This document shows positions 22,555 through 33,655 of a DNA stretch of 64,000 bases, in pieces. The notes beneath the pieces are model-generated. The model did no database searches. It worked only from the letters and a program-made list of their open reading frames with translations, and was not told where the DNA came from. The position numbers and the translations under genes are program-made. Each line of letters opens with the position of its first letter. Within the stretch, counting starts at the first letter, position 1. Origin of the DNA: Prosopocoilus inquinatus (taxonomy: Eukaryota > Arthropoda > Insecta > Coleoptera > Lucanidae); assembly GCA_036172665.1 (NCBI GenBank), contig CM069870.1:70680212-70744211 (forward strand). Reading direction: 5' to 3'.

Positions 22555-24480
22555 AGCTCGGACAATCTCAAGGTCAGCCAAACTCGATCCAACCACTGAA
22601 CTCAACTCTAACCCAAACAAAAAAATTATTATAAAAAATTACACAAAAATTAAAGTACATAAAAATTAAAAAAAAATGAATTAATTCGACCCGAGTAAAG
22701 GAATTAAGGAAAAGAAACGTTAAAAAAATTAAAAGTAAAAAATTAAGCTCAACAAATTTCAATCCAACTCAACTGCTCTGATCCTAGCTAAAATTAATAT
22801 ATAAAAAAAAAACAATACAAAAATAAAGTATACAAAAAATTAAAAAACCATTTAATGTTCACCCAATCCAACTCCTTTCGACCCAAGAGAAAAATTAAGG
22901 AAAAGAAACATTAAATTAAATTAAACGTAAAACAAAATATATTAAAATTAAGCTCAACAAATTTCAAGGCCAACTCAACAGTTGCCGACCTAGCTGTATT
23001 CATCTGAAGCAAAAAAATGTAAGAAAAAGAAAAGCGATTAAAGCAAAGTTCGACCATGACAACCAAACTCGACCCAACAACTAGATAAAAAATTAAAAAT
23101 CGAGACATTCAAAAAAAAAAAGGTCAAGGTCAACCGAAAACGACCCTAAACACCTAAACTCGATTCTATTCAATCCAGGCAAAAAAAAATTAAAAATATC
23201 TAAAAACATTTTTAAAAAATGTCAAGGTCAACTAAATTCGACCCAACAAGTAAACTCGATTCTATTCAACCCAAGCGAAAAATTAAAAATTAATAAAAAA
23301 ACATTTTAAAAAATGTCAAGGTCAAGCGAATTCGACGCAACAACTTATCTCGATTTTATTCAACCCAAGCAAAAAAATTAAAAATCAGAAAACATTTAAA
23401 AAGGAATGTCAAGGTCAACCAAATTCGACTTAACTAAACTCGATTCTATTCAACCCAAGCAAGAAAAAATAAAAATATTTTTTTTTAATATCAAGGTCAA
23501 CCAAATTTGACCCAACAACTAAACGCGATTCTATTCAACCCAGGCAAACAAAAAAATAAAATCAAAAAGGATTTAAAAAAAAATGTCAAGGTCAACCAAA
23601 TTCTACTCGATTCTATTCAACCCAAGCAAAAAAAAAAATAATTAAAAAAACATTGAACAGATAAAACAGCGACATCTTACTATCGCTTTTTGACCTGACA
23701 TTGCAGTAGGATAGACAAATAAGAAACATTAAATGAAGAAGCCCCAAGCAGGGCTGAAACAGCTGTCCAGAGGCTGCTCGAGGTTTTCACTGCAATCAAA
23801 AACGATTTGCACAAAATTTTTCTAAAAAAACATTTAAAAAATGTCGAGTTCAATCAAACTCGACCCAACAACTAAACTCGATTCTGTTTAACCCAAGCAA
23901 AAAATAAAAAATAAAAATCAAAAGACGTTTAAAAAATAAGTAAAACAAAATCAACGACAAGATTTTCAAAATCAACCCGATTTATCCGCACACAACTTAA
24001 TTCCATTCAACCAAAGTTAAAAATTTAAATAAATAAATAAAATCAAAAAACATTTAAAAAAAAGTAAAAATCAAAAAACATTAAAAAAATATCAAGCTCA
24101 ATCAAATTCGACCCAACAACTAAACTCGATTCAATTCAACCCAAGCAAAAAAAAATAAAAAATTAAATCTAGTGATGGAAGGAGATATTACGACGTTGAG
24201 AAAAAAACAAACAACGGGATTTCAAAACAAGCTGTGATATTAGTTAGTGTGTGTTTAAAGAGATGGCGCCGATAACACAAAAACTTATCGGTAGAAAAAG
24301 ACAACGTGGTCAAGGAAGGAGTGGGTGGACAACTCAAGCAAAAAAATTTTAATTAAAAAAATTAAAGTCCAACATTTTCAAGGTCAACTCAACACAAGTG
24401 AACTCGACCTAAATAAGTCAAACCCAAGCAAGAAAAAAATTTAAAAAAAAAAATAATCTACGAAATTTTTTTCCAGTTTT
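22555..24480. repeat. Minisatellite of CAAGGTCAACCAAA units
   Basis: Units of roughly 85-95 bases: TCAAGGTCAACCAAATTCGA, CCCAACAACTAAACTCG, ATTCTATTCAACCCAAGC, then an A-rich spacer ending in AACATTTAAAAAA. Best kept at 23100-23650 and 24070-24170. A hammerhead-bearing repeat is inserted at 23655-23815. The family also occurs at 3651-4340 and, more distantly, at 36960-38620. Confidence 0.85.
23655..23815 (+). mobile_element. Hammerhead-bearing dispersed repeat, damaged copy
   Basis: Matches 36652-36800 from GAACAGATAAAA to AATCAAAAACGATTT. Stem II (AGCCC and GGGCT), GAAAC and a GTC cleavage triplet (23765-23767) are kept, but the first core base is changed (ATGAAGA for CTGAAGA) and the 5' strand of stem I is replaced by unrelated sequence. 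Predicted inactive. Confidence 0.75.
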
Positions 24481-25085
24481 CTTTCTGACGCATATAACTG
24501 TTCAGGGCGTCATCCATTGGCGAACAAATAAACTCTTTGAATTATACTAAATTAAAAATATAAGATCGACGAACAGTTTCTTCCAGTTTTCCGTTCAAGC
24601 CTAGTCAACTTGTTAACTGTCCGCAAAAGAATGACGCAACGAGAAAAGCAAACAAAAAATCAACACCGTTCAGGGTAAACGGAACTCGCCTACAAATAAT
24701 CGAACGCCTGCGTTTAAGTGCCGAAAAAAAGAGAGAGCGAAACTGATTTACCAAAACAATCCGTACGAGACACACAAGCAAGATATCGGAAATCGGATCG
24801 ATTAATTGGCCCGGCCAAATTTTCTGAACGTGTCCCTAATCAGCTCAACGCCTTTTAAAACTCTGTAAAATTTTCTGAATGTACTCCAAGTCAGCTCAAC
24901 GAAGAAATTACGTTATCCTTTTTTGACTTATATTGAACTAATTCCCTAGAAAACAACAAACTTTGACTTGAAAGAAAAAATAATAATAACGAGCACGGTT
25001 TGAAGCGTGCTGCATCTTGCTCTGAGCAAGAGTTTTCGAACGCAGCCTCACATTTTATAAATATGCCAAATTTTCTGAATGTTAA

Positions 25086-25223
25086 GGTTTCTAGGAGAGT
25101 CGGTCGGGCTGAAGCTGACCGCGACCGTTTCCTAGACTTCGCCCGGCTTTCATTGCTTTTAGTTCCATACGGACGTCGCGTTGGTCGCGGTCAGTTTCAG
25201 CCGACCGATTCTCCTAGGAAACC
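25086..25223. mobile_element. GC-rich foldback element with 41-bp arms
   Basis: GGTTTCTAGGAGAGTCGGTC at 25086 pairs with the inverse ending at 25223, and the arms continue through GCTGACCGCGACC/GGTCGCGGTCAG with a few mismatches, leaving a 56-base centre. Its base composition differs sharply from the surrounding AT-rich array. Confidence 0.8.
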
Positions 25224-25231
25224 GTAGTTTG

Positions 25232-25427
25232 ACCCAACTCAGCTCAACAGAGAAATTCGTCTATTAAAAAACCCTACTAAATTTTCTGAATGTACCCTAA
25301 CCCAGCTGAATGAAGAAATTTTGAAACTCTGCCAAATTCTCTGAACGTACCCCAACTCAGTTCAGAAAATTTCAGGCAATTTTTTAATAGGCGAATTTCT
25401 TTGTTGAGCTGAGTTGGGGTACGTTCA
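25232..25427. repeat. Imperfect inverted repeat in TTCTGAACG block
   Basis: GACCCAACTCAGCTCAAC and GAGAAATTCGTCTATTAAAAAA (25232-25271) are inverted at 25383-25425. Confidence 0.75.
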
Positions 25428-26590
25428 GAAAATTTTAAAACGCGAGGGTGCGTTCGAAAACGCCCGCCCTGTACAGGGTGTCCCAAACCTCTGGAAAAGT
25501 CCAAAAATGCCTCTTTAAATTCATTTAATCAAGAAAAGATCTTAACAAAAGTTGTGTAGGTTTTCATTCCGCATAATTTAAAATTATTTTCAAATATACA
25601 GGTTGTTCATTTAATAAGTTACAAACCTTACTTATTATTTTTTAAATGGAACTCTATATATTTTATTGCAGTTTCGGTTAGACCTTGAAGAGACGATAAA
25701 AATTATATAACGTTATACTTACTTATTTTTAGTATTTACCGAGTTATTTTCAATTTTATGCAAAAAATGGATGCATGTTTGATCGTCTGCCAAATTGTCA
25801 ATTTTAATGATACGACAATCAACCTTGGACCAAAATATTTCTAAATCTCTCTACTTTTACAATATTCATAATTTTTAAAAACGTAGCGACTATTAACAAC
25901 ACTGCGATTCAGTTCGCGTATTGTAAAACTAGTCATCTCTTTCAAATGGAACATACTGTATATTACAGTATATTTGGATAGTGCTTTCAACAAGCTTTCT
26001 AACCATAACATTCTATGGTCTTAAGATTTATAACTTGCGACTTATTATCACTTCCCTATAATCAAATTAAGAAACGTGCTGAATAATATTTTTATTTGTC
26101 TCAGAAATATTTTATCTGCTGTATCATTCAAGGCATTTATCAAAACACTTTATTTTTGTTCAAATTAACAATTTCTTTGTCATTGTTTTAGCGGTTGCAA
26201 TAAAAATATGGAATAAATACAGGAACTGAACGATTTTCACTAAATGATTCCAATTACACTATGAAAACGAATGGAAAGGATTTATTTACACGATAAAAAA
26301 TTCTATTATTTTGAAGCTACATACCCAAGAAACAAATTAAATATTAACATTTTTTTACACATCAACGAAGAAAAAGCAAAATGTCTCCAGTCACAAATAG
26401 GTTTAAAAAATCATAAAAATTTAAACTATTGAAAAAAATTTAAAAGAAACTTCTCCTTATTGCTAAATACGCATTTTCCTTTCTTTGCATGTGCCAAGTA
26501 CATATTTATACCCTTGCTTCTTTACATATTCCCATAAACTGAGAATAGCACAGATAAAAGCAGTTCAGTAATGTTTTTTTTTAATTTATT

Positions 26591-26900
26591 TCATACTAAT
26601 ATTAGATTATATCTTTTTATGCGTATTTCAACAGGTACGCTGCCATTTTCAATCATCCACACACGCACACTCTTTGGTTGGTACGAGCCAGAGGATATTC
26701 TCATTGAATCTCCAATAGAAATGAAGATAATAGCGTGGCTGTCGAAATACGTATCTAAGATTATAAACGAATTGTGATAAGAGAACATTTCTTTAATTTG
26801 CTTGCTTATATCCCCATAAAAGAAGTCGAGAGACAAATCTGGTAACCATGGAGACCACTTCAAAGCATTACCACGTTCTAACCAGCGAATATCCAACCGA
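26591..26900 (-). pseudogene. Transposase C-terminal relic
   Basis: An open frame of about 101 codons starts DIRWLERGNALKWSPWLPDL, continuing SLDFFYGDISKQIKEM. This matches the C-terminal RWIGRxG..WPpRSPDLtplDFFlWGxxK pattern of insect Tc1/mariner-superfamily transposases, with losses in the RSPDLTP region. The rest of the frame reads through the PLE-type hairpins and has no similarity I recognise. Best preserved of three copies (also 8165-8335 minus and 44530-44665 plus). Confidence 0.55.
26620..26752. other. Two decayed PLE-type hairpin motifs in inverted orientation
   Basis: 26622-26655 on the minus strand (TTGAAAATGGCAGC..GAAATACGC) and 26718-26750 on the plus strand (ATGAAGATAATAGCG..GTCGAAATACG) both resemble the hammerhead-like PLE motif at 5716-5750, with core bases changed. 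Equivalent motifs are in the copies at 8 kb and 44.7 kb. Confidence 0.4.
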
Positions 26901-27663
26901 TTCGTAATGTGTTCTTACATGACAGGAATTACCTGAAAAAAATCGTTCAGTTCCTGAATTTATTTATTTATTTTTATTTAAATCACTAAAAGTACGATAA
27001 ACTGTATAGATAAATATCTTAAATGATTCTGAGACGAATGAAAATATTTTACAGCGCGTTCCATAAGTTGATTACAAAGAAGTGATAATAACTCACAAGT
27101 TATAAATCTTAAGACCATAGATTATGGTGTGGTTGGAAAGCTCGTAGAAAGTGCTATCCAAATATGCTATAATATACAGGGCGTTCCATTAAAAAAAAAT
27201 GACTAATTTTACAATAAGCGAACTGATTCGTAGTGTTCTTGATAGTCGCTAGGTTTTTAAAAATGATGAATATTGTAAAAGTAGAGCGATTTAGAAATAT
27301 TTTGGTTCAAGGTTGATTGCCGTGTCATTAAAAGTGACAATTTGGCAGACGATCAAACATGACCCATTTTTTTGAATAAAATTAAAAATAACTCCGTAAA
27401 TACTAAAAATAACTAAGTATAATGTTATATCATTTTTATCGTCTGTTCAGGGGCTAACCGAAACTGCAATAAAATATATAGTGTTCCATTTATAAAATAA
27501 TAATTTGAGTTTGTAACTTATTAAATGAACAACCTGTATATATGAAAATAGTTTTAAATTATGCGGAATGAGAACATACACAACTTTTGTTAAGACCTTT
27601 TCTTGATAAAATGAATTTAAAGGGGCATTTTCGGACTTTTCCAGAGGTTCGGGGCACCCTGTA

Positions 27664-28440
27664 CAAGATGTAACACTTAAAACGGCGAGACGACGTTTCC
27701 TTGACACGCTAATTATTTGCAATCGCGATCTGCGTTCACCTTATAAAGCAAAGTCGACAGGGCCCAGAGTCTAATGATATTTACGATTGTAATCGTCGCC
27801 GTGGTTGAAACGTCGGCGCGGCGTGCCCGTTATTAGCTGGAACAATAATAATAAAAGCGAAGCGAGGAATTTTCCAATTGAAAACCCACGGTTTACATAC
27901 GGTTTTACGAGCGAGCGCGTAAAGAGCCAAGCATAATTTACACGATTTCCGAACGAGTAAGCGGCGATAATTGTGATGTAAGCGGCGCCGGTGAGCTGCG
28001 TGCGCTAAAAGAAAAGGCGAAACATGATTCACGACGAACGTCGCTTATATTTAGATGCTTCTGACTCAGTTTTCAAGCATCTATGTGTGCTGCACGTATC
28101 TATTTCATCGGCGCGATTTTGTTTCGCGGCCTCTTTTGTTTCGTCGCAAGCTCAATATTTGTTTACGGCTCGTTTCGTTTTCGTATGACTTTTACTGATA
28201 CCATAAAACCGAGTTTGTTTACGCGCGCGCGATAAACAAACAAAGAACAACTAACTACTGGTATCCTAACCCAACTCCTATCTCTGTAGTATTAAAACCG
28301 GCGTGATTCCGGAGATTAGGTTTCTTCCTTTGTGCGCAGTAAATTCGTGGTGTGATTCGTCGTTTACTATCGTAAAATTGCGCAATTTTAAACAAAATTC
28401 GCCACTTTTTATCAATTAATACTCTCATCCTCCGAATACG
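27664..28440. other. No gene seen; low-copy, GC-richer sequence
   Basis: Rich in CpG (27780-28330) and free of the neighbouring repeat families, so it may be genuine unique sequence, but I find no domain, good splice-flanked exon or RNA gene. The 83- and 91-codon minus-strand frames show nothing recognisable. Confidence 0.5.
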
Positions 28441-30480
28441 TCAAGGCAATTAATTTTCTGAACGCACTCTCAATCTGAAATGTAATTACTTCTTAACACA
28501 TCTCAATTTTTCTGAACACACCCTAGTATTAGGCTTACGGCCATCAAAAGCAGTTATTAAATATGTAAACTACAGAAACGCTTCGTATTTTATAACGTAT
28601 CCCATGCATAAGCTTTCTGAGTGCACCCCATGATGAATGCCTGAATATTCTGAACACACCCCACTAAAAAGATCTGATTCTTTCTTTTAATCCGATAGTT
28701 GACCTGATCATATTTTGATTCAATAAATGATGATTTGATTTGATTTTGATTTTAAATCAAAACTAATTTCAAACAGAAACAGGGAGAAAAATTGTTCCAC
28801 TTAAAAAAAAGACAATTTAATATTTTGAAGTTCCAAAATCAAACCCTCACAACTATATGCGTAAACTATTCTGAACGACCCCTAAATCTTACGGATTTTT
28901 GGAAGAAAAAAAACCAAATACGTGTAAATTATCTGAATGTCAAAATTTAAAACAAAAAAGAAAATAGAGCGAAAATGACGATTTATTTTCTTAAGTACAA
29001 AAAGCTTTACTCACCTAGAAAATAAAATAAGAAATAAACAGCACATTTCAAGCAAAAAAAACGATCGATTGTCTTTTGAAGAAAAAAATTACCTGAACGT
29101 ACCCCCAACGTCAAAATTTATTATTAATTTATTTTGAACGTACTTACTTACGTAAAGGCAAATATAATTTCTGAGCGCGGTCCAACAATGCAATTTCTGA
29201 ACGTATCTCTTTTATGACCCCCGCATCTTAATACTGAACTAAATCACAGGAAAAAAAAACAATTATTTCTTGACAGATAAAAATGAGACTTGTAAAAAAT
29301 CAAAAATGATTACGATAGATCAAAACAAAAACAAAAATCGGCGGAAACGAAACAAAAAATGATGAAACAAAAGATAATCGAGTCGTCTATTCTGAACGCC
29401 CTCTAAATTTGGCGGACTTTCGAAAAGAAAACTAAACAAATAAGTTATCTGAACGCAGCCCACTGTCAAAATTTAAAGTAAAACAGAAAATGGAGCGAAA
29501 GTTACGAATTATTTTTAAGTGTAAAACGAAACGATGCAGCAATTTTGGAACCGCTTTTAGAATTGAGAAATAAGCAGCGACATTTCAAACAAAAAAAAGC
29601 AATCGATTGTCTTTTGTTTTTCAAGGGTAATGCAAATATCTTCGGTGTCACTCAACGCATAGAATTTCTGAACACACCCCATGATCAACGCCAGAATATT
29701 CTGAACGCACCTTAATAAAAAAAAAAACCGATTCACATGTTAACGCGTCTTTATAATATGAATTAATTTATGAGAAAAAGAAACTACAAAAATAAATTGT
29801 TTGACCTAAAAAAATAACATTTTATTATGCAGTCTCCTTAACATTTTAAAATTAAGTTCTCTCAAATTTATGCGAAAACTGTTTTTGAACGCTCCCCTAA
29901 AACGGACGAGCTTTCAGAAGAAAAAACGAAAAAATAATTCTCTGAACGTGCCCCAATGTCAAAATGTATTGTTAATTTATTTTGAACGTACTTTGAAAGG
30001 CAAAATTGATTTCTGAACGCGGTCCGACGACGCAATCTCTGAACGCATCTCTTTTCTGACCCGCGTGTCTTAAAAGTGAATTAATTTACAGGAAAAAAAA
30101 AACAATTATTTTTCGACGGATAAAATGACTGGCTTGTTAATTAACAATAAAAAAAAAAACAATTATTTCTTGACAGACGACAATGAGACTTGTCAAAAAT
30201 CAGAAATGATTACGATAGATCAAAGAAGAAAAATATTTTCTGAATGTACCCCAATGTCAACATTTTTTATTAATCTATTTTGAACGTACCTTGAAAGGCA
30301 AATATAATTTCTGAACGCGGTCCGACGAAGTAATCTCTGAACGCATCTCCTCTCTGGCCCCCGTCTCTTAATACTGAACCAATTCGCAAAACAATTATTT
30401 CTTGACAGATAAAAATGACTGGCTTGTCAAAAATCAGAAAATAAAGACGACGACGATAGATTCAAGAATCTGCGTAAGCA
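28440..30480. repeat. TTCTGAACG array A
   Basis: TTCTGAACGCACC, TTCTGAACGTGCC and similar motifs recur every 30-120 bases between A-rich spacers. Segment 29283-30470 corresponds to 33661-35300 but with the two halves in the opposite order: 29283-29655 matches 34857-35228, and 29655-30400 matches 33661-34850. This is expected if both came from one longer tandem array. Confidence 0.85.
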
Positions 30481-32130
30481 AAATAAAAAACTGAAACAAA
30501 AGACAATCGTGTCGTCTTGTTCTCTAAAGCTTCAAAAATAAAAATGATCGACTTGTCGAAACAAAAAAGAATTACAACGGCAATAGTTTTAAAAAAAGGC
30601 GACGTAAGTATATTCAAAAATGATGAAACAAAAGATATGTTTTTTTCTTTTCGGAAGTAAGAAAAAATATAAAAATTGATAAAACAAAAGACAATCGAAT
30701 TTTTTCCTGTTCCAAAGTTTCAAAGTCAAAAATATCGCCTAAAAATTATCAACTTATCAAAAAACAAACTACAACGATCATTAACAAAAACAAAAAAAAA
30801 CAAAAGACGACGCACGTAGAACTAAGAGCGACAAAACAAAAGTTACTTATCTCTTTTCGGAAGTAAAACAAAAAATGATGAAACAAAAGACGATCGAGTT
30901 TTCTCCTATTCCAAAGTTTCAAAATCGACAAATATCGACTTTTCAAAAAAGAAACAAATTACAACTACGACGACCGTTGAAAAAACAAAAGACGACACAT
31001 GTAAAACTAATAGCGATGAAAGAAAAGATACTTACTTTTAACAAAACAGAAACTGATGAGACAAAAGGCGATCGAGTTGTCCTGTTCAAAAGTTTAAAAA
31101 TCAAAAATGTCAAAAACTTGTCAAAAGAAAAAACAAACAGCGATCGTTAAAAAAAAACAAAAGGCGACAAATTATGATACAATATGCAGTTCTCTTTTCT
31201 TCGGGAAAAAAGATTCCCTTTTGACAGACAAAAATGAAAAAAGAAAAACAAAAACTCAAAAAAGACGAGAGATAAAAAATCGGCAAAAGTAAGACAAAAA
31301 ATGATGAAACAAAAGACAATAGAGTCGCCCTGTACCGAAATTTCAAATTCGAAAAAAAAAGGGAAACACAAGGGCGACCGATAAAAAAAACAAAAGACGA
31401 CAAATGATGAAACAAAATGCAGTAGCAATAAATAAATAAGTACTCTTTTCTTCAGGAAAAAAATATCTTTTGACAGACAAAAATAAAAAAAAACAAAAAT
31501 TCAACGCGACGAAAGATTTAAAAAAAAAAACTAAAATCGGCAGAAGTAAAACAAAAAATGATGAAACAAAAGACAATCAAGTCGTCCTGAACCAAAACTT
31601 CAAAATCAAAAACGATCAAATTATCAACAAAAAAAAAAGCAAAACAACGGCGACCGTTAAAAAAAAACAAAAGACGACAAATGTTGGAACAAAATGCAGT
31701 TTCCTTTCCTTCAGGAAAAAAAAGTTCTTTTGACAGACAAAATAAAAAAAAAATACAAAAACTCAAAAAAAGACGACGAGAGATTAAAAAACAAAAACTA
31801 AAATCAAAAAGAAACAAAAGACAATCAAGTCATCCTGTTTAAAAATTTCAAAATCAAAAATGAATCGATTTGTCCAACGAAAAAAAAAACAAAACACAAC
31901 GGCTATACAAAGACTTAAGTAGCGACATCTTGCGAGCGCTTTTTGATGTTTTGGCATTGCTTTAGGCAAAAAAAAACCATTCGCAATATTTTTTTTTATA
32001 TCTGTTAATAATAATGATTTTTACAATGGTTTTCGTAAAAAAAAAACAAAAGACGACCGTCGTAAATAAAACTAAAAACGTCGCCCTGTTGCAAAATTTC
32101 AAAATCAACTCATCAATAAACCAAGAACGG
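30480..32130. repeat. Purine-rich tandem array with AAATGATGAAACAAAAGAC units
   Basis: AAAATGATGAAACAAAAGAC, then a TCGAGTCGTCCTGTT block, TTTCAAAATC, a GATCGTTAAAAAAAACAAAAG block and CTTTTGACAGACAAAAATG recur near 30620, 30870, 31045, 31296, 31552 and 31800, about 175-260 bases apart. Open frames up to 101 codons on both strands are low-complexity products. A related block is at 35330-35765. Confidence 0.8.
31915..31972 (+). repeat. 5' fragment of the hammerhead-bearing repeat
   Basis: TAGCGACATCTTGCGAGCGC and TTTTTGATGTTTTGGCATTG parallel the start of the repeat at 36659-36700. The ribozyme core is absent. Confidence 0.55.
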
Positions 32131-33655
32131 TTGGTCATTTGTTTTTAAAGAAAAAGTGCAAGGACGAGGTAACATTCGAGGAGGTCTACACTTTATTAGT
32201 TTTTTTTTTTTTTCAAAATAAAATACTCCAGATATGTCCTTCTGTCTCTGTTAAACCAATTCACAAGAAAAGGAAAGAAAACAATTCTTTGTTGAGAACA
32301 GTCGAAAACGACCGACTTGCCAAACGACCAAACATACTTCGAAAAACGAACTCGTGAGAAGTGACTGTCGGTAAAGAAAAACAAAAGACGGTGGAACTAA
32401 AACCAAAAACGAAGAAACAGGAAAAATTTACTGAAAAAGTAAAAAGTGACATTCGAAGAGTATGAAACTTAATTTATTGTTGAGAAGACATTACTTTTAT
32501 TTCTGAGTGTACCTTCGACGAAGATGAATGAACGTACTGATATTGCTAGACGAGACGTAAGTTTACTTAGGCTGGGCGCACGCGCGAAGTCAAACATCTC
32601 TGCGAGCACGCGTGCGCGTTTGTGATTTCTCTTCTTGTAATCACTGTTGCAAGTCAGAGCAGAATTTAATTTCCTGCCTGGAAGGCATTGCTTTTAATCC
32701 TGACGGTACCTTTCAAAATTAATGCATTGCTAATGCAAATGCCAGAAGTGATGTGCGTTTCGTTAGGGTAACCACACACGTATCGTCAAATATCTCCACG
32801 AGCATGCGTGCGCGTTTGTGAATTTTTTTTTCTTGTGATTACTTCATACAAAATAACAGTTGGCCTTCACTTTTCCTGCATCTTCTCCTAGTTAAAGATA
32901 AGAAAAAAATATATTGCCTACGGTTGCAAAACCTTTTGAAATGCCTACTACTACGACAGGTTGAAATTTTTATTTGCCCTTTTCGTAGAAACGTTTAACT
33001 TCGTAAAGTGGTGGCAGCGGTCCGAAATAGTTGAGATTTTGTTTACCCGCAAGAAAGAACAATCCGGGCTTCGAGTACCTGTTCTTGTGACGGCGCGGGG
33101 ACCGCCTCCTTCCTTCTTCTTCTTATTATGACGATAAGAAACTCTCCGTTACAAGTGAAAGCACTCAGGCACAGGTAAGTCGCCAAAGAGGATCACGGCC
33201 GATTTCGAAAACGGGCACGATTTACGGCCGCACTAAACGAGATTAGAATGGCATCTCTATGATTTCTGAACGCCGCCCGCCCGCCCGTCGAGGACCTCTT
33301 AAATGGCTAATGGCTGATTAATAGGCCGGCGAGGTGTCGTCAAGCTCGTTTTAATTCACTTTAGAAGCCACGTTTCTTTTTTTCGTTCTGACCGTAATCT
33401 TTGTAAATGTAAAATATTTTATTGATAATGATACGAAGTGATCAAGAATGATTGTTTTGAGTTGGTAGTTGGCAGTACATTCGGGTATTTGCAACACTGG
33501 TTTATTTGATATAGACAATTGACGTAACATAAACAGCGATGAATTTTTAGGTTATGTGATTAAACATTAACGCTGCAAAGAAATTCCGCTTCGAAAATAT
33601 GCTGCAGTATCAAAGCCACTTTAAATAAATTAATTTGAAACATTCTGAGCCTTGA
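32131..33655. other. Mostly low-copy sequence with one internal duplication
   Basis: 32571-32648 and 32766-32843 are diverged tandem copies (TCTCTGCGAGCACGCGTGCG and TCTCCACGAGCATGCGTGCG, each followed by CGTTTGTGA and TTCTTGTGATTAC). The rest has no repeat family I recognise. One weak exon candidate is listed separately. Confidence 0.55.
33128..33173 (+). CDS. Weak candidate short exon before a strong splice donor
   Basis: ATG at 33128 opens 15 codons (MTIRNSPLQVKALRH) that run to GCACAG, followed by GTAAGTCGCC, an excellent donor. An upstream CT-rich tract (33105-33124) is present. There is no domain, and the exon could equally be untranslated or a chance donor. Recorded because donors this good are rare here. 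Confidence 0.2.

Larger units (their letters stand above)
24785..25465. repeat. TTTTCTGAACGTA repeat block
   Basis: AATTTTCTGAACGTGTCCC-type segments recur near 24820, 24870, 25072, 25282, 25340 and, inverted, at 25423, associated with CAGCTCAACGAAGAAATT. The same core motif forms the arrays at 28440-30480 and 33656-35330 and, inverted, at 16800-19100. Confidence 0.75.
25472..27663. mobile_element. Composite inverted-repeat element, copy 2 (complete)
   Basis: TACAGGGTGTCCCAAACCTC at the left is the inverse of GAGGTTCGGGGCACCCTGTA at the right. Arms of about 500 bases each end inwardly in a second GGAACA..CTGTATA motif, so each arm looks like a CAGGGTG-ended MITE by itself, and two inverted MITEs flank a 1.2-kb centre. 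The centre carries a transposase relic (minus) and two decayed PLE-type hairpins. Other copies: 7200-9080 and 43781-46003. Confidence 0.85.

Noticed and set aside
30749..31969. Phenylalanine-rich minus-strand frames up to 101 codons
   Set aside because: Low-complexity translation of purine-rich repeats; overlapping frames on both strands.
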